A DNA stretch of 57,833 bases from Cyanobacteriota bacterium. GTDB taxonomy: Bacteria > Cyanobacteriota > Cyanobacteriia > Pseudanabaenales > Pseudanabaenaceae. The position numbers and the translations under genes were made by a program. Below are positions 17,344 through 27,587 of the stretch, in pieces. Numbering within the stretch: position 1 is the stretch's first letter; each line of letters begins with the position of its first letter. The stretch lies in contig JANXUJ010000172.1 of assembly GCA_025356295.1 (NCBI GenBank), positions 1 to 57,833 of the forward strand, read 5' to 3'. The notes below the pieces were generated by a model that was not told where the DNA came from, made no database searches, and saw nothing but the letters and a program-made list of their open reading frames with translations.

Positions 17344-19320
17344 ATGAAAAAACGATCGCTACTTGCCCCGATTATTTTTGCTAGTCTTGCATTCATCGCG
17401 TTACCTTTGTCAGCGCAATATTCAGGCTTGGGCAAAGACAATCTTGATCCTGCAATTCTCAAACGCTATGCGCCAACGCCCCTGCCGCCTAGCGTGACTC
17501 GCCCGATTGAGTCAATTTTAGATGTGCGATCGCCAGGGCTAGGTATGGTGACACCTGATGGTAAAAAATTATTTTTTACATGGGGAATTACAGGGACAGT
17601 ACAGGTATGGCGACTGGATGGAGCGCAAAAATTTCCTGTGCAGGTAACGGGTGGACAAGAATCCACCACGATCGCAGGAATGACTCCTGATGGCAAATAT
17701 TTATTACTATCGCGCGATCGGCAAGGCGAAGAGAACCCTGGTTTGTATTTACAATCCACTGATGGCGGCGCTTTGGAGGTAATCCAACATACACCTAAAG
17801 TCCAGACAGCGCTGCAATATGTTGATAATAATTCGCGGGTGATTTATTTCAGTGCCAATGACATTAAGCCAGACTCCTATACAATTTATCGCTACGATTT
17901 CCAAACTAAGCAAAAAACTCAAATTTCTGGCGGCGATGGTATTTGGTGGATTGCGGATGTTTTTGTTAATCCTAAAACTGGCGATCGCGAAAAATTTTTA
18001 TTTGCCAAAGCCACGGGTAGTCAATCACGAGAATATTACGATTTTGATGTTAAAACCAGAGTCACTACACCGATGCTCGGTCAAAATGAGCAAGAAGACT
18101 ATAGCGTTCAGTATGGTGTAAATGTCGATGAATATCTGGTACTAACACCAAAATTTAGCGAGTTTCGCCGACTTTATAGCTATAAAAATAATAAATTCAC
18201 CCCAATCACACCTGAACTAAAAGCAGATATCGCTAACTTTGATATTGACGATCGCCGTCAACGGATTCTTTACTCGATTAATGATGGTGGTTATACTCGC
18301 TTGAAAGCGATCGCAGCCAACACGCTTAAAGAAATATCTTTGCCCCAATTTGATAATGCTGATCATATCCGCATCGGCTCAACAACTCGGAACGGTCGAT
18401 TTACCACGATTGGAGTCGAGACCGCCAAAGCGCCTCGCCTCAGTTATGTTTACGATTGGCAAACCAACAAACTCACTCAATGGGTACTACCCAGCACTCC
18501 CGAAATTGATACCAGCAAATTCACAGCCGCTAAGCTTGAAACTTATACAACGAGGGATAGTACAGCGATCCCCATGTTTGTTTATCGATCTTCACAATGT
18601 GAAATCACAGTCGAAAAGCCTCTGGAAAAGCCTTGTCCCGTCATCGTAAATTTTCATGGTGGTCCCGAAGGACAAAGTACGCCTGGATTCAATCGTTACG
18701 CGCAATTGTTTGTGAATGCAGGGTTCATCTTTGTGGAGCCAAATGTACGCGGCAGCGAGGGCTATGGCAAAACTTGGCTGAATGCTGATAATGGTCGCGA
18801 TCGCCTCAAAGTAATCACCGATATTGAAGATGCATCGATTTATATCCGCAAAAACTGGCAAGTCAACGGAATAACACCCAAAATCGGCATTCTCGGCGGT
18901 AGTTATGGCGGATATGCAGCTCTAATGGGAATGTCCAAATTTGCAGGCAGTTATGACGCAGGCGTATCTAATGTGGGGATCAGCAATTTGGTCACGTTTC
19001 TAACCAACACCGCCCCCTATCGCCGTATTCTTCGTATTAGTGAATATGGCGATCCTGTTAAAGATCGGCAAGCTCTGATTGATTTATCGCCCGTTACCTA
19101 TAGCGATCGCATCAAAGCTCCTTTACTAATTATTCAAGGCGCAAACGATCCTCGTGTTCCCGTTGGTGAAGCGATCCAAATCCAAAAACTACTAGAGCAG
19201 AAAAAAATCCCTTCCCAACTTGTCATCTTTCCTGACGAAGGTCACGGCTCCAGCAAGCGCAGTAACCAAGTCTTGGAGATCGGTTACACCCTCGATTTTT
19301 TTAAAAAGTATTTGCAATAA
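17344..19320 (+). CDS. S9 family (prolyl oligopeptidase-type) peptidase, exported
   Basis: The 658-residue product has a clear signal peptide (about residues 1-25, ending LPLSAQ). A beta-propeller spans about 60-395 and the alpha/beta-hydrolase peptidase domain about 400-658. The catalytic triad is visible as Ser520 in GGSYGGYAA, Asp602 in GANDPRVP and His634 in DEGHGSS. It probably works as an acylaminoacyl- or dipeptidyl-peptidase in the periplasm. It is monocistronic and convergent with psbO across a shared terminator. Confidence 0.93.
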   Translation: MKKRSLLAPIIFASLAFIALPLSAQYSGLGKDNLDPAILKRYAPTPLPPSVTRPIESILDVRSPGLGMVTPDGKKLFFTWGITGTVQVWRLDGAQKFPVQVTGGQESTTIAGMTPDGKYLLLSRDRQGEENPGLYLQSTDGGALEVIQHTPKVQTALQYVDNNSRVIYFSANDIKPDSYTIYRYDFQTKQKTQISGGDGIWWIADVFVNPKTGDREKFLFAKATGSQSREYYDFDVKTRVTTPMLGQNEQEDYSVQYGVNVDEYLVLTPKFSEFRRLYSYKNNKFTPITPELKADIANFDIDDRRQRILYSINDGGYTRLKAIAANTLKEISLPQFDNADHIRIGSTTRNGRFTTIGVETAKAPRLSYVYDWQTNKLTQWVLPSTPEIDTSKFTAAKLETYTTRDSTAIPMFVYRSSQCEITVEKPLEKPCPVIVNFHGGPEGQSTPGFNRYAQLFVNAGFIFVEPNVRGSEGYGKTWLNADNGRDRLKVITDIEDASIYIRKNWQVNGITPKIGILGGSYGGYAALMGMSKFAGSYDAGVSNVGISNLVTFLTNTAPYRRILRISEYGDPVKDRQALIDLSPVTYSDRIKAPLLIIQGANDPRVPVGEAIQIQKLLEQKKIPSQLVIFPDEGHGSSKRSNQVLEIGYTLDFFKKYLQ

Positions 19321-19323
19321 TCG

Positions 19324-19356
19324 ACAAAAAAAGTCCCCAACAGGGACTTTTTTTGT
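19324..19356. terminator. Terminator shared by the S9 peptidase gene and psbO
   Basis: A perfect 14-bp stem (ACAAAAAAAGTCCC / GGGACTTTTTTTGT) around a 5-nt loop has T7 in both directions, between convergent stop codons. Confidence 0.9.
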
Positions 19357-19364
19357 GAAAAAAA

Positions 19365-20219
19365 TTAAACGTTAATTTTGCCGTAGAAAATGCCGCGAAT
19401 GAGAACTTCCTTCGGCTCAACACCACCGAGGTCATTGTCAGAAGTTTGTTCGCACTCGAATGTGCCAGCGATTTCACCCGTGTCAGGATTTAGCTTGGCG
19501 ATTTGGAGAGAGAAATTACCTTTAGAGGTAGAGTCATCTTTTACGCTGCGGTTGTCAAAAGAGTTGCGCTTACCGGGTAATCCTTCGGCTGAGTCATAAC
19601 CGATCGCTAGACCACGACCTTTAGGATCGATGAAGCCAGAACCGCGATAGGTGGGGACATCGGTTGCACCAATGAAGTCAACTGATGTGGTGATACCATT
19701 CACACCTGGAGCAGTAGTTGCTTTAAAGCCTTTGATCGTAAACAAAATTGCGACCAGTTCACCACCTGGCATTTTGACCGTGATCGGTTGGTAGTCTAGA
19801 CCATCGGTTTCGACTAGGCTTAGGCTGCCGTCACTGTTACCAGTTACAGTTGCTTTTACAAAGTCAAGACTGGAAGTAGAGCGTGTAAGCAGCTTGCTAG
19901 CGACAAATTCAGATTTTTTGCGCTTGTTGTTAGACTCTTCTTTGACAAAGAATGAGGTTGGCTCTAGGCAAAGCTCAGAGATTTGAGCAGTTTGTCCTGA
20001 TCCGAGGGGGATAACGTTACGTCCACCGCGAGAAGTACCGAGGATATCGGGACATTTATTGGCTAAGCCTGTGTTTCTAATCTGAGCGTAGGTCAAGCCT
20101 TGAGTCCCTGCGATCGCTGTATTTGCAAACAATCCGCTTGCCACTAACATACATAAACTGATACACAATGTAAAAATTGCTTTCGTAAAGATCGCTTTCG
20201 TAAAGATACGAAATTTCAT
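19365..20219 (-). CDS. psbO: PSII manganese-stabilising protein PsbO
   Basis: The 284-residue precursor of the 33-kDa extrinsic protein stabilises the Mn4CaO5 cluster on the lumenal side of photosystem II. The export signal ends ANTAIAG; the mature part starts near GTQGLTYAQIRNTGLANKCP. The conserved disulphide cysteines are in NKCP and SELCLEP, and KGRGLAIGYDSAEGLPG and the C-terminal EVLIRGIFYGKI are canonical. The extreme N-terminus contains a duplicated TKAIFTKAIF. The gene is monocistronic. Confidence 0.98.
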   Translation of the reverse strand: MKFRIFTKAIFTKAIFTLCISLCMLVASGLFANTAIAGTQGLTYAQIRNTGLANKCPDILGTSRGGRNVIPLGSGQTAQISELCLEPTSFFVKEESNNKRKKSEFVASKLLTRSTSSLDFVKATVTGNSDGSLSLVETDGLDYQPITVKMPGGELVAILFTIKGFKATTAPGVNGITTSVDFIGATDVPTYRGSGFIDPKGRGLAIGYDSAEGLPGKRNSFDNRSVKDDSTSKGNFSLQIAKLNPDTGEIAGTFECEQTSDNDLGGVEPKEVLIRGIFYGKINV

Positions 20220-20447
20220 AAATAACCTCTTCTTAATTTAATGGGCTGTATTTTAAAGTTATGATGATCACCGCGAAGCGCCTTACGCCATAACCTATAT
20301 CAAAAAATACGATCTAGTTTAGGATTTTAAATTGAGATCGTTAAGGAGTTTCTGGTGCTTTAGACTAGCCATATTAGGTTAGCCGCTTAAAGACTTGATT
20401 TGTAAAAAATTCCAATCACCATATTATCGCGCACGAGGTTACTTAGC

Positions 20448-20768
20448 TTGGCACAAACAGAAATCCAATCGCAACAGGATCAACCTGCTAATTTATCTGA
20501 GCTTGAGTTGATTAGCGATCGCCTTTGGCAATTTGCCCAAGATCAGCAAGGCGATTCGGTTAGTCTTTTGCATGTTTTGAGAGTCTTAGAGGCTATTCAC
20601 AAGAGGATTCGAGACGATTTGTTTCAGGCGGCTCTACCAACTAGTCGCCATGAGTTATTTAATCTCCTGCGCGACATTGAGACAAATGGTGGCTGGCCAC
20701 ATATCTATCGCATGAAAATTAATGAGATTTGTCGATACTTAGAACAGCCTGAAGATTTAGAAATATAA
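20448..20768 (+). CDS. Conserved cyanobacterial hypothetical protein
   Basis: The 106-residue product begins with TTG (MAQTEIQ); no better in-frame ATG lies near the beginning. It is predicted soluble and helical, with features such as LHVLRVLEAIHKRIRDDL and GGWPHIYRMKINEICRYLE. It resembles small single-copy proteins conserved across cyanobacteria, but no function was recognised. Its own terminator follows immediately; the convergent neighbour is petG. Confidence 0.75.
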   Translation: MAQTEIQSQQDQPANLSELELISDRLWQFAQDQQGDSVSLLHVLRVLEAIHKRIRDDLFQAALPTSRHELFNLLRDIETNGGWPHIYRMKINEICRYLEQPEDLEI

Positions 20769-20805
20769 AAAAGAGAGGGGCGACAAAGCGCGACCTCTCT
20801 TTTTT
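20767..20805. terminator. Terminator between the hypothetical gene and petG
   Basis: A 12-bp stem (AAAAAAGAGAGG / CCTCTCTTTTTT) with a 15-nt loop overlaps the stop codon of the plus-strand gene. The A/T runs let it serve petG from the other side. Confidence 0.8.
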
Positions 20806-20847
20806 TGACTATTTTTTTGACCAGATGATCCAAAGCACAGCTTTTGT

Positions 20848-20946
20848 TTAAACGCGGCGATATTGCTGATAAGCAGCAAAAAACAGTCCACCCAAAGTAA
20901 TGAAAATAAGTCCGAGGCAAATGCCTGACAAAATTGGTTCTACCAT
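20848..20946 (-). CDS. petG: Cytochrome b6f complex subunit PetG
   Basis: The 32-codon frame encodes [13 protein letters not shown], then [18 protein letters not shown] and Val. This is the single membrane helix of PetG (subunit V), with the invariant MVEP-L-SGI start and the AAYxQYRR end. PetG is required for assembly and stability of the cytochrome b6f complex in thylakoids. The C-terminus is a few residues shorter than the usual 37-38. It stands alone on the minus strand. Confidence 0.93.
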   Translation of the reverse strand: MVEPILSGICLGLIFITLGGLFFAAYQQYRRV

Positions 20947-21023
20947 GATTATTTATTAAGTATTTAATTAAGTGTTTATAAAACTCATTATTCATTAGTC
21001 TACTTTAGCGATCGCCATAATCA

Positions 21024-21064
21024 CAATCTAGAAATAAATAGCGCCGCTATTCATTTCTAGATTG
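21024..21064. terminator. Terminator after the SGNH-like gene
   Basis: An inverted repeat with 20-bp arms and one mismatch (CAATCTAGAAATAAATAGCG and its complement) lies directly after the stop of the minus-strand gene. Confidence 0.7.
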
Positions 21065-21067
21065 CGG

Positions 21068-22516
21068 TTACTGACCTTGAACACGTTTAAGTGTTTCGGA
21101 AAGGCTAGCAGGGGATGCAGGTTCGGGGGGAATCACCACAGGCTTAGATGGTGGAATCAAACTCTGTGGCTCAGTTTCAGCATTTAAAGAATTTGGGGCT
21201 GGCTGAACTGGAAATAGGCGCTCAATATTTTCATATAATTTCTGAGCCACGATATCGTTAGCCGCTTCAGTGAGATGGATCGGATCGATAAAGGTTTGTT
21301 GCTTGGTGTCTTGAAATAACTGATAGAAGTTGATAAATTTTGCGCCAAAATTAGTACTAAATGTCTTCTCGGCAGTTTTGAAAGCTTCGGTGACGCGATC
21401 GCTATATTCGCTACCTAACAATTTCAGGACACCTTCTTCTTCTTTAGTCAAAGACTTTTGTTTACCCGTGATTTCTGGTTGAAGTACGATTAGGGTCGGG
21501 GTGTCAGCCGCTAACCTAGTCATTTGACGAACATTATAAAAATAGCGATCAACTCTTTTTTGAACTTCTTTAGCATCTTTGCTGAGTTGTTCAGCGTTAA
21601 AAACTTGATATTCAGAGCTAAATGTCGTCATATTTGCAGGGACTACCCATTTTTGCCATGCTTTGACTAAATATAATGAATTTGTCCAGTTATTAAATTG
21701 CTGTATTTGATGTTGACGATATTGGGCGATCGGATCGCGTAGTATTTGTTCGACATTGCCAATCTCGCGAGCAGTTTGGTTGCTTGGCGATCGCATGTCT
21801 TCGTAGCCATCGAGAATGATCAGCGCGTTGGGACTATATCCGATGACCTTGTGAGCAAGTAGTGCTAACTCATTTCCTGAGCTATAGCCGGGAACAGCCG
21901 CTGCAATCACGCGATAACTACCATCTCGAATGCGCGGTGGTAGCGATCGCGCCGCTTCAATTTGATCAGCAAAGTAAGGGATTTCTTTTGGCTTGAATTT
22001 TTCGGGACTACTATTTTGAGCGCGGACACGATCATTGAGCAGCTTTTCGATTTTAAAAGCTAGGGCTTTTTGATTTTTTTCCGCCATATTGGTGAAAGCG
22101 GTGGAGTTACCTACCAAAAATACCCGAATTTCATTCGCAGGTTTGTCAATTGACACATCGGAGTCTTGACGAAAGCTTTGGTCGTTAATTTGCCAATAGT
22201 CGCTGCTCTGACTAGGTATCAACTCATACCCCAATATCGGGCTGCGCCGTACTTGCAGTCGCCCCGAATCTGGTAGTCCAGGATAGCTATTGCCGTTTGC
22301 ATCCTGCAATTTTAACGCGTAGGTTTGGGCGATCGCTACATTTTTATTTGGTGATAGTTGATTAGTACTACCTGTCGCTAAAACTGCTCCTCGGGCAATC
22401 AATTCGGCTAAGAGCAGTAGCAAAGGCAAACCAATCAAAATCAGAAGTAAGGCATTTCGCAACCAAGATTTGCGTTTGGATTGCCAAGAAGAGTTGTATC
22501 GGTATCTACTACGCAT
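21068..22516 (-). CDS. SGNH/GDSL hydrolase-like membrane-anchored protein
   Basis: The 482-residue protein has a basic cytoplasmic N-terminus and one membrane anchor at about residues 20-46. The extracytoplasmic domain shows SGNH-fold landmarks: block I as FLVGNSTAFTN, the conserved Gly in AAAVPGYSSGNE, an ILDGYEDM strand, and the terminal DPIHLTEAAND carrying the Asp-x-x-His dyad. In block I the usual GDS is GNS, so the Ser is kept. A Pro-rich C-terminal tail follows. Likely acts on envelope glycans or polysaccharide (inference). Confidence 0.75.
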   Translation of the reverse strand: MRSRYRYNSSWQSKRKSWLRNALLLILIGLPLLLLLAELIARGAVLATGSTNQLSPNKNVAIAQTYALKLQDANGNSYPGLPDSGRLQVRRSPILGYELIPSQSSDYWQINDQSFRQDSDVSIDKPANEIRVFLVGNSTAFTNMAEKNQKALAFKIEKLLNDRVRAQNSSPEKFKPKEIPYFADQIEAARSLPPRIRDGSYRVIAAAVPGYSSGNELALLAHKVIGYSPNALIILDGYEDMRSPSNQTAREIGNVEQILRDPIAQYRQHQIQQFNNWTNSLYLVKAWQKWVVPANMTTFSSEYQVFNAEQLSKDAKEVQKRVDRYFYNVRQMTRLAADTPTLIVLQPEITGKQKSLTKEEEGVLKLLGSEYSDRVTEAFKTAEKTFSTNFGAKFINFYQLFQDTKQQTFIDPIHLTEAANDIVAQKLYENIERLFPVQPAPNSLNAETEPQSLIPPSKPVVIPPEPASPASLSETLKRVQGQ

Positions 22517-22578
22517 GACTAAGCTATTGGTTGTGCAGTTTTTTAGCTTACAACAATTAGGAAGAAGCGTTCTCTCTT

Positions 22579-22968
22579 CTAATTTTGCTTAAGTTGGATT
22601 AATTCGATTTTGTAGCCATCTGGGTCTTCGACAAAGGCAATCTCAGTCGTGCCATGTTTCATCGGAGCAGGCTCACGCGTAATTTTGCCACCTTTTGCGC
22701 GGATTGCATCACAAGCCGTATAAATATTTTCCATGCCTAGCGCCACATGACCGTAGCCCGTACCAATGTCATAGGATTTGGTATCCCAGTTATAAGTAAG
22801 TTCGATCGCTGCGTTACTTGATTCATCGCCATAGCCCACAAAAGCTAGCGTAAATCGACCATTGGGATAGTCTTTGCGGCGCAATATGGTCATACCGAGG
22901 ACATTGCTATAAAAATCAAGCGATCGCTCCAAATCACCAACTCGAAGCATTGTATGTAAAACGCGCAT
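22579..22968 (-). CDS. gloA: Lactoylglutathione lyase (glyoxalase I)
   Basis: The ATG at 22968 ([16 protein letters not shown]) follows AGGAAAA and gives 129 residues, the normal GloA length. A frame extending to 23013 would start inside the upstream terminator. It converts the methylglyoxal-glutathione hemithioacetal to S-lactoylglutathione. Metal ligands are visible: His5, Glu near AIELTYNW, His in GYGHVALG, and Glu in KIELIQL. It is a cytosolic vicinal-oxygen-chelate enzyme. Confidence 0.96.
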   Translation of the reverse strand: MRVLHTMLRVGDLERSLDFYSNVLGMTILRRKDYPNGRFTLAFVGYGDESSNAAIELTYNWDTKSYDIGTGYGHVALGMENIYTACDAIRAKGGKITREPAPMKHGTTEIAFVEDPDGYKIELIQLKQN

Positions 22969-23011
22969 TTTTAGTTTTCCTCTACTTTTTTTAATTGCGA
23001 TAAGAAATTGC

Positions 23012-23044
23012 AATAAGAGCAGGTGCTTTGCACCTGCTCTTATT
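23012..23044 (-). terminator. Terminator between the DUF3531 gene and gloA
   Basis: A perfect 15-bp stem (AATAAGAGCAGGTGC and complement) with a TTT loop lies just after the DUF3531 stop and before the chosen gloA start. Confidence 0.88.
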
Positions 23045-23051
23045 TAAAAAA

Positions 23052-23501
23052 TTAGCGATCGTAATCTTCATCGTCTAAACTTTTTTGTTCAACCATCCAG
23101 TCAGAATTTTGTCCGCCGATGATCACCTCTTCGATCGCCACATATTCTTTTGTAAACTGCCGCAATGCATTTACTAAAGTATCGATCGCGATCGCATCTG
23201 TCGTACCAAGATCAACCCAACAACGCGCCCACTCGCTCTCGTACTCCAGATCAGTCATGTTATGCATAACTGACATCATCTCGTCATCGGCGGCTTGGTT
23301 GTCATAGTCAAAGTAGCTGACATCCACACCTGACTCCAAAACCTGCATATTGCAAGCGTTGAAGCCGCCTAACTTGCCTAACAAAAACCAAGAATTAAAT
23401 ACTTCGTCTAACAGTTGCTTCTCAGACTGGGATGGGACTTCGCTAAACTTTATCCATATCCACAAATCAAACCAGTCACACTCTCGAAATCTAACTTCCA
23501 T
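23052..23501 (-). CDS. DUF3531 family protein
   Basis: The 149-residue acidic protein starts MEVRFRECDWFDLWIWI and contains EKQLLDEVFNSWFLLGKLGGFN, which matches the DUF3531 family conserved in cyanobacteria and plants. No catalytic motif is apparent and the function is unknown. It has terminators both upstream and downstream, so it is probably transcribed alone. Confidence 0.8.
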   Translation of the reverse strand: MEVRFRECDWFDLWIWIKFSEVPSQSEKQLLDEVFNSWFLLGKLGGFNACNMQVLESGVDVSYFDYDNQAADDEMMSVMHNMTDLEYESEWARCWVDLGTTDAIAIDTLVNALRQFTKEYVAIEEVIIGGQNSDWMVEQKSLDDEDYDR

Positions 23502-23525
23502 AATTAACTTGCATAGTTGAAAACT

Positions 23526-23578
23526 AAACCTAGAAGCGTGGGTTGTCCGCCTAGCAAACGACCCACACTTCTAGGTTT
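23526..23578 (-). terminator. Terminator after the small secreted protein gene
   Basis: An 18-bp stem with one G:T pair (AAACCTAGAAGCGTGGGT against ACCCACACTTCTAGGTTT) lies between two minus-strand genes. Confidence 0.75.
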
Positions 23579-23606
23579 TAAGGTTACTTATATCTAGCCT
23601 AGTCGA

Positions 23607-23933
23607 TTATTCAAAAGAACTTTGTAGTCTCACCACTAATCTCCTAGTTGTTTCGTTGTCAGGGCCCGCAACTGCGAAAAATACAATGCCTTTATCTGCT
23701 TCACAACGCACAGATGCACTGTATTTGCCATTGACTCCAAATGCACCTAACCCAATCGGTTCAAAATATTCAGTAAACCCAGCCCGTTTTGTCGCGTTTT
23801 CGGCTTTCCTCTCACAAGCTTCTTGGCTAATAGAGATATTCAAAGCGTGATTGTAAATGATGGGATATTGAGCGTTAGCACTAGCAGGGAAGGCTAGAAT
23901 AGCTAGGAATGGTAATAACTTTAGAGATTTCAT
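23607..23933 (-). CDS. Small secreted hypothetical protein
   Basis: The 108-residue product has a typical signal peptide (MKSLKLLPFLAILAFPASANA, then Q). The mature part has two Cys, in EACERKAEN and SVRCEADKG, probably disulphide-bonded. No family was recognised. Similar short secreted proteins with this cysteine spacing are common in cyanobacteria. The nearest genes are separated by terminators. Confidence 0.65.
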   Translation of the reverse strand: MKSLKLLPFLAILAFPASANAQYPIIYNHALNISISQEACERKAENATKRAGFTEYFEPIGLGAFGVNGKYSASVRCEADKGIVFFAVAGPDNETTRRLVVRLQSSFE

Positions 23934-24144
23934 ATATTTCTTCCAAAATTTATTTACTAAGTAGATAACTTTAAATGATAATTTAGTCTCTCACTGTACG
24001 TTAATTAACGGCTTGTAACGATAAATTACAATACAGTGCTAGAGTTGAATCCAAATTAGTCTAAAAGACTCAAGAAGCGTATCCAAAATTGTTGAATGCG
24101 ATCGCTTAGGCAAATATTTCAGTCGTGAGGAGTATTTTTTACCT

Positions 24145-25578
24145 GTGGCAACAAACCCCATCAAACTAGGTCGAGAGTCAGATTTGTCAAACAAGTCATC
24201 TAACCCAAAAAAGAGTTCATATAGCCATAAATGGACAATTTTTGTGGTCTTATTTGTGGCTCTGTTGTCGGGTGGACTGGGCGCAGGGCTGGCTTTTGTA
24301 TTAAGTAGTCGACCGTTTCAGCAACGCCAACTATCGGCTGAGGAAGCATCCGTATTTAATCGTAATGCCGACAGCATAACTTCCGCGATTGCAGGTGTTC
24401 CCACCCTAACTCGACCTGTTAATATCTTGGTGTTGGGGTCGATCATGTTAACCTCTGATTTACCCGATGCTCAGTCTAAGCCCAAAGGAAAATACTTAGC
24501 AGAAGTTGATAACAATTTCAATGGCATGAGTGACGCCATGCTGCTGATCCGTTTTGATCCTGCCGCCAAAAAAGTTGCTGTGCTATCGATTCCTCGCGAT
24601 AGCCGCGTAAATATTCAGGGTGTAGGTACAACTAAGATCAATTTCGCTAATTACGCAGGTGGGGCTGCCCTTTCAGCCCAGACAGTTAGTCAAGTATTAG
24701 GCGATATTCCCATTGATCGTTACGTTCGCTTCAATGTAAACGGCTTTGGTAAACTCATTGATGCCCTCGGTGATATCGATATATATGTGCCGAAAAAGAT
24801 GAAGTATCAAGATGATAGTCAGCATCTATACATCAATCTCAATGCAGGGCAACAAAAATTAAATGGTAGCAAAGCGATTCAATATATGCGCTACCGCCAT
24901 GACGATCTCGGTGATATCGGCCGTGTGCAACGTCAGCAAGCATTTTTTCGCGCTTTTATCGATCAAAAGCTTAAGCCCGAACTAATCACAAAATTTCCTG
25001 AACTCCTTGCAATCATTAAGGATAATATCGACACTAATCTCTCAGTCGAAGAAGTCCTTGCCCTCGCTGGCTACACCTCAAAAATTGATCGCAAAAGTAT
25101 TCAGATGCATATGGCTCCAGGTCGATTTAGTAATCCTGGCGAGTTTGATAATTTAAGCTACTGGATTTTGGATAATCGACTGCTTCTCAAAGTCATGAAT
25201 CAAAACTTTGGCATTATCAAGCAAGCCGATCCTAGTCTTGCTGATATTTCGCCTCAAACGCTTAGAGTCGCAATCCAAGATAGTATGTCTCAGCCTGAAG
25301 GTACTAAGAAGGCAACGACTATACTCTCAAAAGCAGGATATGCTCAAGTGTTTGCGGCTAGCGATCGCTGGACAAAGCCGCTTGCTAAGACGCAGATTAT
25401 TGCTCAAAATGGCGATCGCTTAAGTGCCGAAAAGTTGCGTGATGCATTAGGTATCGGTGAAGTATTGATCGAATCAACAGGCGAGCTAGAATCAGATATT
25501 ACCGTTAGAGTTGGCAAAGACTGGTTGCAAGCGAATAACATTCCCCTTAAAGTGGCTAAATCAGCACAAACTAAATAA
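24145..25578 (+). CDS. LCP (LytR-CpsA-Psr) family glycopolymer ligase
   Basis: The 477-residue product starts at GTG, preceded by GAGGAG. A membrane anchor lies at about residues 29-52 and the LCP catalytic domain at about 90-290. Family landmarks are NGMSDAMLLIRF, the SIPRDSRV arginine/aspartate motif, GTTKINFANYAGG and MRYRHDDLGDIGRVQRQQ. A LytR_C-like domain follows near 370-470. LCP enzymes transfer undecaprenyl-linked polymers to the cell wall; in cyanobacteria they are proposed to attach exopolysaccharide or lipid-linked glycans. Confidence 0.92.
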   Translation: MATNPIKLGRESDLSNKSSNPKKSSYSHKWTIFVVLFVALLSGGLGAGLAFVLSSRPFQQRQLSAEEASVFNRNADSITSAIAGVPTLTRPVNILVLGSIMLTSDLPDAQSKPKGKYLAEVDNNFNGMSDAMLLIRFDPAAKKVAVLSIPRDSRVNIQGVGTTKINFANYAGGAALSAQTVSQVLGDIPIDRYVRFNVNGFGKLIDALGDIDIYVPKKMKYQDDSQHLYINLNAGQQKLNGSKAIQYMRYRHDDLGDIGRVQRQQAFFRAFIDQKLKPELITKFPELLAIIKDNIDTNLSVEEVLALAGYTSKIDRKSIQMHMAPGRFSNPGEFDNLSYWILDNRLLLKVMNQNFGIIKQADPSLADISPQTLRVAIQDSMSQPEGTKKATTILSKAGYAQVFAASDRWTKPLAKTQIIAQNGDRLSAEKLRDALGIGEVLIESTGELESDITVRVGKDWLQANNIPLKVAKSAQTK

Positions 25579-25583
25579 TCATT

Positions 25584-25632
25584 AAAAAAGCATTAAAAAG
25601 CCTTGCAAAGTAATGCTTTTTAATGCTTTTTT
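25584..25632. terminator. Terminator between the LCP and SDR genes
   Basis: A perfect 18-bp stem (AAAAAAGCATTAAAAAGC and complement) with a 13-nt loop and T6 on both strands serves the convergent pair. Confidence 0.88.
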
Positions 25633-25655
25633 AGTTTTAGAAAAAGCTTGAAATA

Positions 25656-26495
25656 CTAGACATTTGTACTTTGACGAACGATTTTAGTAAATAAAAAGTC
25701 GGGCAAAATCTTGCGTAAAAATAGCAATTTCTTTGCCATCGGATCGGCAGGATAGCGCAATTTCCATGAGTTGTCAGTGCTAGCACCGTAGATCGTTTTG
25801 GCGACAACTTCAGGAGATGCTCCAGTTGTACCGACCTTATTGAGTGTTGTTAATACGCGATCGCTAAAGTTGTCATATTCTGGGAAATCAGGATTGTTAG
25901 AACGATCAGCTGATCGTTTATAAAAGTCGGTTTTAATCGGTCCTGGCTCAATAATTTTGACGCGAATATTGAATGCTAGCAGTTCATGCTGTAAAGATTC
26001 AGAAAATCCTTCCACAGCCCATTTAGTCGCATGATAGAGACTATAGAGAGGAAAAGCAACGCGTCCACCGATCGAGGCAACATTGACAATCACACCCTGT
26101 TTGCGATCGCGAAAATGGGGCAGTACAGCGCGAGTAGTTTGCATCAAGCCGAAGACATTAGTATCAAACTGGCGCTGGATTTGTGCAGGTGTTGAAGTCT
26201 CAAATGCTCCTAAGACTGCATAGCCAGCATTATTCACTAACACATCAATCTCCCCAAATTGGCGGATAGTTTCGGCAACAGCATCAGCGATCGAGTGGTG
26301 ATCAGTGACATCGATTTTGAGACAAACTACGCGGTCAAGATTGGCGAAGCTATTAGTCTTGTTGATCTCTTGATCGGGCGATCGCATAGTCGCCGCCACA
26401 TTCCAGCCCTGTCGCTGAAAATACAAAGCCGTTGCTTTGCCAATCCCAGACGATGCACCCGTGATTAATACAGTTTTAGTTGCAGTTTTAGCCAT
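25656..26495 (-). CDS. SDR family oxidoreductase
   Basis: The 279-residue classical short-chain dehydrogenase has the nucleotide-binding TGASSGIGKA, NNAGYAV near residue 90, the catalytic Ser in NVASIGG and the YHATK Tyr/Lys pair. The substrate-binding C-terminus (VKIIEPGPIKTDF) is like retinol/steroid-type SDRs. Substrate unknown; probably NADP-dependent. It diverges from hemB. Confidence 0.9.
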   Translation of the reverse strand: MAKTATKTVLITGASSGIGKATALYFQRQGWNVAATMRSPDQEINKTNSFANLDRVVCLKIDVTDHHSIADAVAETIRQFGEIDVLVNNAGYAVLGAFETSTPAQIQRQFDTNVFGLMQTTRAVLPHFRDRKQGVIVNVASIGGRVAFPLYSLYHATKWAVEGFSESLQHELLAFNIRVKIIEPGPIKTDFYKRSADRSNNPDFPEYDNFSDRVLTTLNKVGTTGASPEVVAKTIYGASTDNSWKLRYPADPMAKKLLFLRKILPDFLFTKIVRQSTNV

Positions 26496-26567
26496 TGTTA
26501 GTCACTCTGGTATAATACATAACTAAAAAATACCTGTTTTTAAGACAAAACCCTTAAGAAAAGTTAA

Positions 26568-27569
<1,002 letters not shown>

Positions 27570-27587
27570 TCGTTTCTCAATTAACCA

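Noticed and set aside
22969..23013. N-terminal extension of gloA
   Set aside because: It would begin within the upstream terminator hairpin and is absent from the family.
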